Source: Pseudomonas sp. DTU12.3
GTDB lineage: Bacteria > Pseudomonadota > Gammaproteobacteria > Pseudomonadales > Pseudomonadaceae
DNA length: 64,000 nucleotides
Direction: 5' to 3'
NCBI RefSeq assembly: GCF_004124275.1
Contig: NZ_CP027218.1
Location: 5,043,001-5,107,000, forward strand
Position numbers and translations under genes: made by a program. The notes under the pieces are model-generated. The model saw only the letters and a list, made by a program, of their open reading frames with translations, had not been told where the DNA came from and did not search any database. How positions within the stretch are numbered: the stretch's first letter is position 1; the number at the start of each line of letters is the position of its first letter. This document shows positions 51,601 to 60,638 of the stretch, piece by piece.

Positions 51601-53183
51601 CAGCGGATACGCCGCCCTTTACTGATCCCGATGAACAGCAATGGTGGCTCGATGCGCATGATCAGGCCCAACAGTCCTACTACCTGAGCGAGGCCCGCGC
51701 TCGCTACATCGACCTCGATGCAAACCAGCAAATGTGGCGCTTGGGGCTGCCATGGCAGCAACGCAACAATGCGCTGGTATTGCCCAAAGGCGATCTACCC
51801 GCAGGCCTCGATCCAAAACAGATCGGTTACGAAGCGTTGAACGCCCATCAGGATTCCGCCCACTGGAATACCGCGCGAGTACTGACGATGCAGTCAATAC
51901 AGCGTTATCTGAAGAGCACAGACATGTCGCCGCTGCCCGAGGGGCAGAGTGATTTCCAAGCGCTGGTCGCACCGATGGAACTGGCACAGATGGACAAGAC
52001 CGCACTGGACGCCTACGGCGATCTGCCAGGTTTCGACATTCGCGCGGCGCTGAAGGAAATCGGCTATACGGCGATGCCACCCCTGTTCGAACCGGCGCCC
52101 CTGCCAGACGCCGAAGAGAATCTCTGGTCCTCGTCTTATGGCTACGCGCAATACGCTGGCCCCGAACGTTTCTACAACGTCCTCAAGTACCGTGAAACCT
52201 TGAGTCACGGCTGGACCACGGCGCAATACGATGATTACTGCCTGGCAATCAACCGCGTCGAACTGCCGGACCAGTGCACCACCCACATCGTCTACGACTA
52301 TCACGCGTTGCAGCCGACCCGCATCGTCGATGCCAATGAAAACATTTACGAGGCCCTTTACGAACCGTCCGGGCAACCACTGGCAACCAGTTTTCATGGT
52401 ACCGAAAACGGCATTGCCGCCGGTTTCGAGTCCCTGAGTGAATACCTGCGCCCAGTGGATTATCGCCCGGATGCAGCGATCGACAACCCGGCGGCCGCCG
52501 TGCAAAAAGCCGCCAGCACTTTGCGCAAGGATCTGTTCAGCTGGATGGGCCAGCTCCCGCCTGGCACAGACGAGGACCTCCAATGGATTGGGCAACGTTA
52601 CATTCTGCCCAGTGGACATATTCGTGCCAGCGCACGCCAGCGCCTGCAACACAGCGCATCCCTGGCCCCTGCAGAACACGCGTTGCGCCAGCTCGTTGCC
52701 AGTGCTCACCGTGAACCGGTGCACAGCGTCTTGCTGAGTGCCGACCGCTATCCCCATGACGACGTCCCGGCACAGATACAGATCATCAAGGCTTGTGTGG
52801 ACGGTTTCGGCCGCGCGCTGCAAACCCAGCAGCTTGTAGCTCCCGGTCAGGCGTATGAGGTGACCGCCGACGGCTCGCTGACCCTTGATCGCGGCGAGTT
52901 GCGCGAAATCTTCGCCGAGTCGCGCTGGCGCATCAGCGAACGGGTCGAATACAACAACAAAGGCCTGGCAGTGCGACAATTCCGGCCGTTCTTCGCTGAT
53001 AGCCATGGCTACGTCAACGATATTTCCCTGCGCGAGCATGGCTATTTCGATCAGCAGTTCTATGACCCCATGGGCCGGCCAATCAAACTGATCAATGCCA
53101 AGGGCGATTTTTCCCGTGAGACCTATCATCCTTGGTATCACACCAGTGAAGACTTCAACGACACCGACGAGTCCGGTGCATGA
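48699..53183 (+). CDS. Tc toxin subunit B (SpvB/TcaC type)
   Basis: The ATG at 48699 gives 1494 residues; a TTG at 48687 is an alternative. The SpvB-like N-terminus (about 20-340) begins SIEKSSTIATIGKSWGAVGP and has GNGPFGIGWNLGVG. A beta-propeller follows with repeated D-x-x-G-D/E-G loops (DLYGEGIPGF, DLTGDGRLDW, DLVGDGLSSL, DLDGSGAPAL); in the family this propeller docks on TcA and gates the cocoon. The TcB middle domains show MGCSTRVSYRSSAQAWLDEK (about 715). The C-terminal part forms the beta-strand shell with TcC. The ATGA overlap couples it to the first TcC. Confidence 0.93.
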   Translation: MADQELSIVTPSIEKSSTIATIGKSWGAVGPTGAASFELPVPASAGRGWDPQLSLTYSSQAGNGPFGIGWNLGVGQISRRTHKGVPRYTDHDEIIGHDGEVWMPELDAAGELKSRTESSYNGVDIGPHSVVRYWPRVESDFALRERWQADPDLPPFWLIHGADGSLHVYGKTAASRRADPDPHPDKALRVSSWLLCESMNARGEHICFEYLSDHDDADPVHDYRAQRYLHRVLYGNASASADLYAWSNDNPADLHWHFHLLFDYGERSRDLSEKPVYDGIELQPWLQRGDPFSTYGQGFEIGTRRTCQQVLMFHHFTQETGSRPTLVRRLLLEYRNVEPAWTYSQISAAHYQAWDADGRVENSPPVEFDYTPFDINKTPVRLFETDTMPAIDDGNTYQVVDLYGEGIPGFLARFDQCWYYREPQRGESAPETIDYGPWTALPAVPVANRRQPAQQWLTDLTGDGRLDWISAQPGNSGFRSLKADRSWGPFVQFEAIPVELFNTLAQLGDLVGDGLSSLALIGPRAVRLYANQREGGFAHAEDVDHKIDDDRLPVFSDSPTELVFLGNMLGSDMSELCRIRHDEIKCWPNLGHGEFGKGQVISALRFTYAEFNAAQVRIADLDGSGAPALIYLKSDTFEIYRNHGGNGLEQTPVVVPWPAGIRYDQLSRVTLADAQGLGCASLILSVTHIEPQHWRYDFVAAKPYLLNVTNNNMGCSTRVSYRSSAQAWLDEKHERLAQQPLVAPACYLPFPVQVVSQQVQEDEVTGNRTTQMSEYRHGVYDGREREFRGFGRIQHTDSESATGNDEIGFTAPVRVCTWFHTGQSMTAPREGYFSEDSDAVALGGTLYSHYHLGDEYDEAVPPCDADTEYEIARALVGSVIRSETYAADDDAPLPYAVEEFRYLVREVRCRGEHDPATVLLPLALEHISYAYDRFIDDPQCRHEITLRRNRYGLPTHALTVSYARRRNAADTPPFTDPDEQQWWLDAHDQAQQSYYLSEARARYIDLDANQQMWRLGLPWQQRNNALVLPKGDLPAGLDPKQIGYEALNAHQDSAHWNTARVLTMQSIQRYLKSTDMSPLPEGQSDFQALVAPMELAQMDKTALDAYGDLPGFDIRAALKEIGYTAMPPLFEPAPLPDAEENLWSSSYGYAQYAGPERFYNVLKYRETLSHGWTTAQYDDYCLAINRVELPDQCTTHIVYDYHALQPTRIVDANENIYEALYEPSGQPLATSFHGTENGIAAGFESLSEYLRPVDYRPDAAIDNPAAAVQKAASTLRKDLFSWMGQLPPGTDEDLQWIGQRYILPSGHIRASARQRLQHSASLAPAEHALRQLVASAHREPVHSVLLSADRYPHDDVPAQIQIIKACVDGFGRALQTQQLVAPGQAYEVTADGSLTLDRGELREIFAESRWRISERVEYNNKGLAVRQFRPFFADSHGYVNDISLREHGYFDQQFYDPMGRPIKLINAKGDFSRETYHPWYHTSEDFNDTDESGA

Positions 53184-55924
53184 ACGCCAGCGTCGCCTGG
53201 CGTACGCCATCACTCGTCGTCAGTGATGGCCGCGGCTTGCCGGTGCGGCAGGTTGCCTATTTGCGCACGTTTGCCGGTGACGCGGCCGAAGTACTGGTTT
53301 CACGTTTCCAGCATGACCCGGCAGGCAGAGCGGTAGCGCAGTGGGATCCGCGCCTGCCAATGGCCAGTCAAGAGACCTTGTATGGTTTGAGTGGCGAGCC
53401 GCTCGCTGTCCACAGCGTCGATGCCGGCTGGCGTCTGACGTTGCCCGGGCTGGCCGGTGAGGCGTTCGAGCGTTGGGATGAGCGCGGCAGCCATTGGCGA
53501 ACCACCTTCGATGAGCAATTGCGCCTGTTGACGCAGGAAAACCTCACACAGGCAGATATCGAAACCTGCATCTATGCCGACGCGAACGCCGACCCTGCCC
53601 TCAACCTGCGTGGGCGATTGATCACGTTGAGGGACGCGTCGGGCTCCAGCGACTTCGAAAGTTTCAGCCTCGCCGGTCAGTCGCTGCGCGAGACCCGCAC
53701 CTTTCATGACGACATGGCGTTTGTCAGTCAACGGGTCTACAGCCCGGCAGGCCGCCTGCTGGAACAGACCGATGCCGGCGGACATCGCCAGCGACTGCGC
53801 TACGACGTTGCCGGGCAACTCAACTTCAGCCAATTGCGAATCAACCCCCAGCCCGACTGGAAAGTGGTTTTGCGCTACGCCCAATACGACGCCGCAGGGC
53901 AGATCACCGAACAACAGACCGCCAACGGAGTGGTCAGCCAATGGCTCTATGAACCTGAGAACGGCCGCCTGCGTCGGCAATCCTCTGCCATCGGCACGCA
54001 GCCGGCTCTGCAGGATCTTGAATACGCGTATGACGCGAAAGGCAATTGCACGCGCATCCTCGATCACGTTTTCAGTGTCAGCCATTTCGCCAACCAACGG
54101 GTCGACGGCGAACGTCTGTTCAGCTATGACTCGCTGGACCGCTTGCACAGCGCGAGTGGTTACGACGACGGTCCGCCCTCGGACATTCCCGGCTTGCCGC
54201 AGCCAACCGACCCGCACAACCGCCTCAATTACACACAGACTTATACCTACGACCACAGCGGCAACCTGATCAGGCTCCGCCATGTCCGCGCGGGTACCAG
54301 CCATACGCGCGAGATGAGCATCGACCCCGCCAGCAATCGTGGCGTGCGCTGGAAGGCGGGCGATCCGCTACCGGACTTCGCCAGCCTGTTCGACCGCCAC
54401 GGTAATCTGCTGGCCTTGCAACCCGGCCAGCCGCTGCAATGGAACACCCGCGACCAACTGGCTCGAATCACTCTGATCCATCGCGACAACAGCGCCGATG
54501 ATCAAGAGCAGTACCGTTACAGCCAGGGCGTGCGGGTCTACAAGCGCCATGAGCGGCACACAACGTCCGTCAGCCACTTTGACGAAGTCCGTTATCTGCC
54601 CGGCCTGGAAATCCGCACCCGCGACAATGCCGAGGAACTGCACGTCATCACTGTCGCCAGCGGCTTCGGCGACGCGCGTTGCCTGCACTGGACAGGCGAA
54701 CCGCCGACAATCGATAACGATCAATTGCGTTACACCCTCAACGATCATTGCGGTTCCAGCCTGATGGAACTGGATCAGCAGGCGCGTCTGATCAGTCACG
54801 AAGGTTATTACCCGTTTGGGGCGACCGCGTGGTTGCGCGCCCGCTCGGGGCTGGAGGTCAGTTACAAGACCGTACGTTATTCAGGCCGGGAAATGGACGT
54901 CAGCGGCCTTTATTACTACGGCGCAAGATATTACGCGCCGTGGTTGCAACGCTGGATCAGCGCCGACCCGGGAGGCGATGTCGACGGGCTGAACCTGTAC
55001 GCATTCGTCGGCAATAACCCGATGAACTATTTCGATGACGCCGGGCTCAATCGCTCGCCCAACGAACTCAAGCGACTGATCAGCTGGAACATGCAGGCGT
55101 TGTCTTCCATAGATCAAAAAATGAGTAACCTTCAGGGCCAACTGATCAACCTGCAACATCCAGGGAAATGGCGCAAGACGCTGGCCAGGAACGTTGCTTA
55201 TCAAGTCGGCAGCGCCGTCGCCGGCTGGTTTACCTCGTTCAATGCCGCCACGTTTGCCTCCGAAGCCATACCCGGGCTTTCCGCTGATTTGATCGGCTTG
55301 ACCCTGGGCAACAACGTCGCCGACCGGAGCGTTGGCACTTATGACACGCTGGTGGATCAACTGACGTTGAACTCGCCGATTGTCCCCCGCACCTCTACCT
55401 TCAACCGTGATGCCATTGCGGCAGAGCTGCAGCCACCATCCGCGCTCCCCTCCCGCGAAAAGTACGACGTGCGCAGCCGTGAGGGTTTGCAACAATTGGC
55501 GGTGGATGGCATCAGTAAAGTCGTCGGCGCCTATGTGCCCGGTGTGGGTGAGGCCATGGCCCTGGGCAGCCTTGCACAGCAAGCCAATGAGGCCGAGGAA
55601 GGCCTGTCATCGCTGAAACTGGCAAAAATCCACAGCACTCTCGATGAACTCGATGCGATGGTCACGCGATTGACCGCATCGACCAACACCGCGTTTGCAG
55701 AACTGGGAATAAACGAGTTTTACGATAAAAAAAACGCAATGCGCGGCTACCTGGTTGACCTGGCACTCAATCGGGTAGGCACGGCCAAGGCGAAAATGTT
55801 ACGCCAGTCTGATGTGAAGCAGCTTGCAGGATTCGCCCGTAATAATATCGGGACCACCCGAGGACTCCTCAACATTTATCAGCAAAAAGTCCCGACCATT
55901 CGCCATCGGTATCGGGGCAAATGA
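53180..55924 (+). CDS. Tc toxin subunit C with toxin region 1 (RHS core)
   Basis: The 914-residue protein has an RHS/YD-repeat N-terminal part (YDVAGQLN, YDAAGQITEQ, YDHSGNLIRL) that closes the TcB cocoon. The conserved core follows: YYYGARYYAPWLQRWISADP, then GDVDGLNLYAFVGNNP and DDAGL. In relatives an internal aspartyl protease cuts after this Leu (residue 623 here) to free the toxin. The 291 residues beyond are variable, helix-rich with an apolar stretch (about 660-710), and resemble no toxin I recognise; no ADP-ribosyltransferase motif was seen. Its start overlaps the TcB stop. Confidence 0.9.
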   Translation: MNASVAWRTPSLVVSDGRGLPVRQVAYLRTFAGDAAEVLVSRFQHDPAGRAVAQWDPRLPMASQETLYGLSGEPLAVHSVDAGWRLTLPGLAGEAFERWDERGSHWRTTFDEQLRLLTQENLTQADIETCIYADANADPALNLRGRLITLRDASGSSDFESFSLAGQSLRETRTFHDDMAFVSQRVYSPAGRLLEQTDAGGHRQRLRYDVAGQLNFSQLRINPQPDWKVVLRYAQYDAAGQITEQQTANGVVSQWLYEPENGRLRRQSSAIGTQPALQDLEYAYDAKGNCTRILDHVFSVSHFANQRVDGERLFSYDSLDRLHSASGYDDGPPSDIPGLPQPTDPHNRLNYTQTYTYDHSGNLIRLRHVRAGTSHTREMSIDPASNRGVRWKAGDPLPDFASLFDRHGNLLALQPGQPLQWNTRDQLARITLIHRDNSADDQEQYRYSQGVRVYKRHERHTTSVSHFDEVRYLPGLEIRTRDNAEELHVITVASGFGDARCLHWTGEPPTIDNDQLRYTLNDHCGSSLMELDQQARLISHEGYYPFGATAWLRARSGLEVSYKTVRYSGREMDVSGLYYYGARYYAPWLQRWISADPGGDVDGLNLYAFVGNNPMNYFDDAGLNRSPNELKRLISWNMQALSSIDQKMSNLQGQLINLQHPGKWRKTLARNVAYQVGSAVAGWFTSFNAATFASEAIPGLSADLIGLTLGNNVADRSVGTYDTLVDQLTLNSPIVPRTSTFNRDAIAAELQPPSALPSREKYDVRSREGLQQLAVDGISKVVGAYVPGVGEAMALGSLAQQANEAEEGLSSLKLAKIHSTLDELDAMVTRLTASTNTAFAELGINEFYDKKNAMRGYLVDLALNRVGTAKAKMLRQSDVKQLAGFARNNIGTTRGLLNIYQQKVPTIRHRYRGK

Positions 55925-55967
55925 ATTGCACAGACCTGAGGTCACCCCAGGTAATGGAGCGTCGGAC

Positions 55968-58799
55968 ATGAGCGCCAACCTCCACTTTCGAACGCCTCGG
56001 TTGCAGGTGATCGATAACCGCGGATTGCCCGTGCGTGTCGTCGACTACTTGCGCACTGCGGCGGGCCAAACCAGTGAATCGCTCATCACTCGCCAAGTGT
56101 ACGACTCCAACGCACGGTTAACGGCACAATGGGATCCGCGTCTGTTCGGCGCATCGCCGAAAGCCAACATCAACACCGTTCACGGTTTGGCCGGCACCCC
56201 GCTGAAAATCGACAGCGTCGATGCTGGCTGGCGCGTGACCCTGCCTGGGCTGGCAGATGAAGTGCTGCAACGCTGGGACCAGCGCGGCAACCACTGGCGC
56301 TATCACTACGACGCGTTGTTGCGGCCGATTGAAATTGTCGAGAATGAACAAACCCGGCATGAACAATTCACCTATGGCGATAACGACGCCAACGCCGGAG
56401 ATAATCTGCGTGGGCAGTTGCTGACGTTGCAGGACTCTTGCGGTATTTCCAACTGGCCGAACTTCAGCCTGCTCGGCCAACCACTGGTTCAGATACGGGT
56501 CTTCGACGATGGCATCAGTCATCGGAGCGCACAAACCTACAGCCCGCTCAACCAGACATTGACGCAAACCGATGCCGGTGGTCATCGACAAAACCTGCAC
56601 TTTGACCTCGCCGGGCAACTCAGGCAGGTGACGCTTATGTGCCACGGCGCCAGCCAGTTGCAACCTGTCTGGCTGGATATGCAGTACAACGCCGCCGGAC
56701 AGCTTATCGAGCAGCACGCCGCCAATGACATGCGCAGCCGCTGGCATTACGACCCGCGAGATGGCCGGCTGAGCCGTTCACAAGCGTCGATTCCCGGACA
56801 GGCTGCGCAGCAGCATCTGGTGTATGGCTATGACCGTATCGGAAACGTATTGCATATCCAGGACCTGACCTTTCAGCCTGTGTACTTCGCCAACCAGCTC
56901 ATCGATGGCGAGCGGCATTTCGAATATGACTCACTCTACCGGCTGACCCGCGCCAGCGGCCATGACGCCTCCCCGACCAGTGACCTGCCCGGTCGTCCGC
57001 TGCCGAGTGACCCGCAAAACCTGCGCAATTACACCCAGCACTTTGCTTACGATCAGGGCAATAACCTGACTCGACTGGTGCACGCGCGCGAAGTCGGCGG
57101 CTACACGCGGCAGATGCTCGTCGACCCTGCGAGCAACCGTGCGCTGCACTGGAAAGAGGCAGATCCGCTACCCGATTTCGCGGCATTTTTTGACGCCCAC
57201 GGCAATCAGCGCAAACTCCAGCACGGTGCTGCTCTGTTCTGGAACGCGCACGACCAGTTGCGTCAGGTGACATTGCTCGAACATGACAACGGCCTGGCGG
57301 ATGACTGCGAAGTCTATGTCTACAGTCAGGGCGAGCGCGTCGGCAAACGCCACGAAACCCATACCGCCAGTGCAACGCATTATCTTCAGGTGCGTTATTT
57401 GCCAGGTCTGGAAATTCGCACCCGCGATAACGGCGAAGAACTGCATGTCATCACCCTGCCCGGCAGCGTGCGTTGTCTGCACTGGCGGGAAAAACCTCCC
57501 GCGCATGTCGAAAACAATCAGCTGCGTTACAGCCTCGATGATCATCTCGGCTCAAGCCTGATCGAGGTCGATCAACTCGGCCGGCTCATCAGCCGCGAAA
57601 CCTACTATCCGTTCGGCGGCACGGCGCTGTGGCTCCCCAGCTCAAGCACGCTGGTGGACTACAAGACCGTGCGCTACAGCGGCAAGGAAATGGACGTCAG
57701 CGGTTTGTACTACTACGGCATGCGCTATTACGCGCCCTGGCTGCAGCGCTGGATCAGTGCCGATCCGGCGGGGGATGTCGACGGGCTTAATTTTTATGCA
57801 TTCGTGGGCAACGATCCGCTTGGCAATATTGACCTTGGGGGCACTGAAACCCTAAGGCTCAAAGGCTTGGATGCGATCATCGCCAGTAGCCTCAGGGGCG
57901 ACGAACGCCGGCGCCAACGCAACGCTCCCGGCCTGGCCAGGCAATCACTTTCACAAGCGATCGATCGGCACCTGAATATCCTCGCCATCTCGCTGCGGCG
58001 TGGCATCGATGCGCAACAGCAGATTCTCAATCACCGTTCGAGCACCGACTTCGCGGTGTCTTCCTTGCGCCGAGGCGGTGTTCACCTTACCGGGCAAATC
58101 GTTTCCTACGGTGCCGGAATAGCCGTCGGCATCGGCGCCCAGGCCTTGGGGGCCGTCGCTCCGGGGGCGGGCAATGTGGTGGGGATCGCCATGGGATTCG
58201 CCGCGAAAAAAACCGTCAGTGCCTTATGGGATTACGCTGCGGAACGCACCGGAGCCAGTGCTTCGATCAAGTTCAAGGCCAGCCGGGTATCGATGGAAAA
58301 AATCATCCTGAAAGCCGAGTACAAAACCATGTCGCCCATCAACTACATCCAGCAGAAATATTCAAAAATGCTTCCCGACACACAAAAGGGTGCATTGAAG
58401 GGCATCAAGGAAGGAGCCAGCACGGCCGTCGGACTGGCAGCCAAATCATTTGCTCCCGACATGGCGAGTGAAGTCAGCGCTACAGCCAGTGGCTTGCTCG
58501 GCGCGGTGGAAATAGTTCATGAAATGGTGGGTGGGAGCGGTGAACTTTCGGCAGAGAAAATCGCCAAGGGCGATCGCAACCTGACAAACCTGATCGGCGC
58601 ATTGAACAGCAATCTGGCCGCGATCACCGCGCAGTTTGAGATGACTGGCGTCAGCGCCATGAACACCTTCAGTTTCTTTGGCGAGAACGCTGGCGACTCG
58701 GTCGAAAGCCTGACCCAGGCCACTCGCTCAGTGATCGGCGAACTGACCTACGCGCGCACCATGCTGCGTTCCCACTCGCGCAAATTCACTCAGGTCTGA
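55968..58799 (+). CDS. Tc toxin subunit C with toxin region 2 (RHS core)
   Basis: The ATG at 55968 follows a GGAG site and gives 943 residues; an upstream in-frame start at 55824 would overlap the first TcC by about 100 bases. The core is a clear paralogue of the first TcC (start RTPRLQVIDNRGLPVRVVDY; end RYYAPWLQRWISADPAGDVD). At the expected self-cleavage point the sequence is NIDLGGTET, so Thr626 replaces the usual Leu. The 317-residue variable region has a long Gly/Ala-rich hydrophobic stretch (about 705-745) and amphipathic helices, suggesting membrane action, which is only inference. Confidence 0.88.
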   Translation: MSANLHFRTPRLQVIDNRGLPVRVVDYLRTAAGQTSESLITRQVYDSNARLTAQWDPRLFGASPKANINTVHGLAGTPLKIDSVDAGWRVTLPGLADEVLQRWDQRGNHWRYHYDALLRPIEIVENEQTRHEQFTYGDNDANAGDNLRGQLLTLQDSCGISNWPNFSLLGQPLVQIRVFDDGISHRSAQTYSPLNQTLTQTDAGGHRQNLHFDLAGQLRQVTLMCHGASQLQPVWLDMQYNAAGQLIEQHAANDMRSRWHYDPRDGRLSRSQASIPGQAAQQHLVYGYDRIGNVLHIQDLTFQPVYFANQLIDGERHFEYDSLYRLTRASGHDASPTSDLPGRPLPSDPQNLRNYTQHFAYDQGNNLTRLVHAREVGGYTRQMLVDPASNRALHWKEADPLPDFAAFFDAHGNQRKLQHGAALFWNAHDQLRQVTLLEHDNGLADDCEVYVYSQGERVGKRHETHTASATHYLQVRYLPGLEIRTRDNGEELHVITLPGSVRCLHWREKPPAHVENNQLRYSLDDHLGSSLIEVDQLGRLISRETYYPFGGTALWLPSSSTLVDYKTVRYSGKEMDVSGLYYYGMRYYAPWLQRWISADPAGDVDGLNFYAFVGNDPLGNIDLGGTETLRLKGLDAIIASSLRGDERRRQRNAPGLARQSLSQAIDRHLNILAISLRRGIDAQQQILNHRSSTDFAVSSLRRGGVHLTGQIVSYGAGIAVGIGAQALGAVAPGAGNVVGIAMGFAAKKTVSALWDYAAERTGASASIKFKASRVSMEKIILKAEYKTMSPINYIQQKYSKMLPDTQKGALKGIKEGASTAVGLAAKSFAPDMASEVSATASGLLGAVEIVHEMVGGSGELSAEKIAKGDRNLTNLIGALNSNLAAITAQFEMTGVSAMNTFSFFGENAGDSVESLTQATRSVIGELTYARTMLRSHSRKFTQV

Positions 58800-58877
58800 T
58801 CGGGTAACGAGTCATTCGAGAAGGATCGCCGGACCCATGCTATCGTGCCGGCCCGTCCCTTTATCCATTAGCCCAGC

Positions 58878-60638
58878 ATGCTGCCGACTTCCCGTACCTT
58901 GCGTCTGTCGTTGTATACCCTGCTGATTGTCGCCGGTGCGGCGCTTGCCGCGACGCTTGCCATTCGCCACGCCGAACGTCAGGCGCTGGAGGAGGACGCG
59001 GCCCGCGCCAATCAGCAACTGGCGTTGTATGCCAATTCTCTGCACACCCTGATCGATCGCTATCGCGCCCTCCCCGCCGTGTTGGCGCTGGATCCGCAAT
59101 TGCGCTCGGCACTGGCAGGTTCCGTCGATGCCGACGAACAGGCGGGGCTAAATCTCAAGCTGGAAAAGATCAACGGTGCGGCGCAGTCGTCGACCCTTGA
59201 GTTGCTCGATCACACTGGCCTCGCTGTCGCGGCGAGTAACTGGCGCCTGCCCAGCAGTTATGTTGGCCACAACTACGGTTTCCGCCCTTACTTCAGCCAG
59301 ACCCGCACCCAAGGCACTGGACGTTTTTATGCGGTGGGCGTGACCAGTGGCATCCCCGGTTATTTCCTTTCCAGCGCGGTGCTCGGCGACCACGACGAGT
59401 TCCTCGGGGCGATGGTGGTCAAGCTGGAATTTCCGGAACTGGAACGCGAATGGGGCCAGGGCAACGACACGCTGCTGGTCAGCGATGCACGCGGAATCAT
59501 CTTCATCGCCAATCAACCGGGCTGGCGTTACCGCGCCTTGCGTCCGCTGAGCGCCAGCGACATGGCCGAGATCCACAGCACGCGTCAGTACGACAAACAG
59601 GCACTGCTGCCGCTGACCTACCTGTCGCTGCGCAGCTTCGATGAAAACAGCGATCTGACTCGCGTCGAAGGCCCGCAAGGCACGGCGGATTACCTGTGGG
59701 AATCGCTGCCGCTGACCACCGAGGGCTGGACCCTGCATTTGCTCCGCCATCCACAGGTCGCCTTCGAAGATTTGCGCAACGCCGGGCTCGCTGCCGCCGG
59801 CGTATGGCTGGCGTTGGTGTTTCTGTTGCTGTTCCTCAATCAGCGCTGGCGCCTGGCGAAAATGCGCCAGCGCAGCCGCGCAGAACTCGAGCAACTGGTC
59901 GAGGAACGCACCCGCGATTTGCGCACGGCGCAGGACGGTCTGGTGCAGTCGGCCAAACTCGCCGCTCTGGGGCAGATGTCTGCGGCGCTGGCCCACGAAA
60001 TCAATCAACCGCTGACCGCTCAGCGCATGCAACTGGCGACACTGCGTCTGCTGCTCGACCATGGCCGCGTCGACGATGCCTATAAAGCCCTGAAACCAGT
60101 GGACGAAATGCTCACGCGCATGGCCTCCCTCACCGGTCACTTGAAAACCTTTGCGCGCAAAAGCCCCAGCGGCCTGCGCGAGCGTCTGGACCTGGCGACG
60201 GTGGTCGATCAATCCCTGCAACTGCTCGATGCCCGGCTGCGCGATGAACAGGTCAGTCTGGTGCTCCACCTGGCGCGTCCGGCCTGGGTGCGCGGCGATG
60301 CGATTCGCCTCGAACAGGTGCTGATCAATCTGCTGCGCAACGCCCTCGATGCCATGCACGGCAAACCGTGCAAACGCCTGGAAATTCGCCTGGAAGCCGA
60401 CGAACAACTGTGGCGCCTGAGCGTCAGCGACAATGGCGGCGGGATCGCCGAAGAACACCTGGGCCAGGTCTTCGACCCGTTCTTCACCACTAAACCGGTG
60501 GGTGACGGACTGGGCCTCGGGCTGGCGGTATCCTTTGCCATCGTGCATGAATCCGGCGGTCGCCTGAGCGCCGAGAATGGCGACAGCGGCGCAGTGTTCA
60601 GCCTGACTCTACCGATCGATCTGGAGGCGCATATCTGA
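58878..60638 (+). CDS. Sensor histidine kinase, DctB/MifS type
   Basis: The 586-residue kinase has a membrane helix at about 8-28, a periplasmic sensor of about 260 residues (double-Cache type in DctB relatives) and a second helix at about 298-318. A coiled linker leads to the HisKA domain with the phospho-His in MSAALAHEINQPLTAQRMQ. The ATPase has NLLRNALDAM, DNGGGI and GDGLGLGLAVS. DctB-like kinases sense C4-dicarboxylates; MifS of P. aeruginosa is linked to 2-oxoglutarate uptake. The permease downstream supports the latter. Its TGA shares one base with the regulator's ATG. Confidence 0.9.
   Translation: MLPTSRTLRLSLYTLLIVAGAALAATLAIRHAERQALEEDAARANQQLALYANSLHTLIDRYRALPAVLALDPQLRSALAGSVDADEQAGLNLKLEKINGAAQSSTLELLDHTGLAVAASNWRLPSSYVGHNYGFRPYFSQTRTQGTGRFYAVGVTSGIPGYFLSSAVLGDHDEFLGAMVVKLEFPELEREWGQGNDTLLVSDARGIIFIANQPGWRYRALRPLSASDMAEIHSTRQYDKQALLPLTYLSLRSFDENSDLTRVEGPQGTADYLWESLPLTTEGWTLHLLRHPQVAFEDLRNAGLAAAGVWLALVFLLLFLNQRWRLAKMRQRSRAELEQLVEERTRDLRTAQDGLVQSAKLAALGQMSAALAHEINQPLTAQRMQLATLRLLLDHGRVDDAYKALKPVDEMLTRMASLTGHLKTFARKSPSGLRERLDLATVVDQSLQLLDARLRDEQVSLVLHLARPAWVRGDAIRLEQVLINLLRNALDAMHGKPCKRLEIRLEADEQLWRLSVSDNGGGIAEEHLGQVFDPFFTTKPVGDGLGLGLAVSFAIVHESGGRLSAENGDSGAVFSLTLPIDLEAHI

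Noticed and set aside
51894..53213. Minus-strand open frame of 439 codons inside TcB
   Set aside because: Antisense shadow of the TcB C-terminal part; no recognisable domain.
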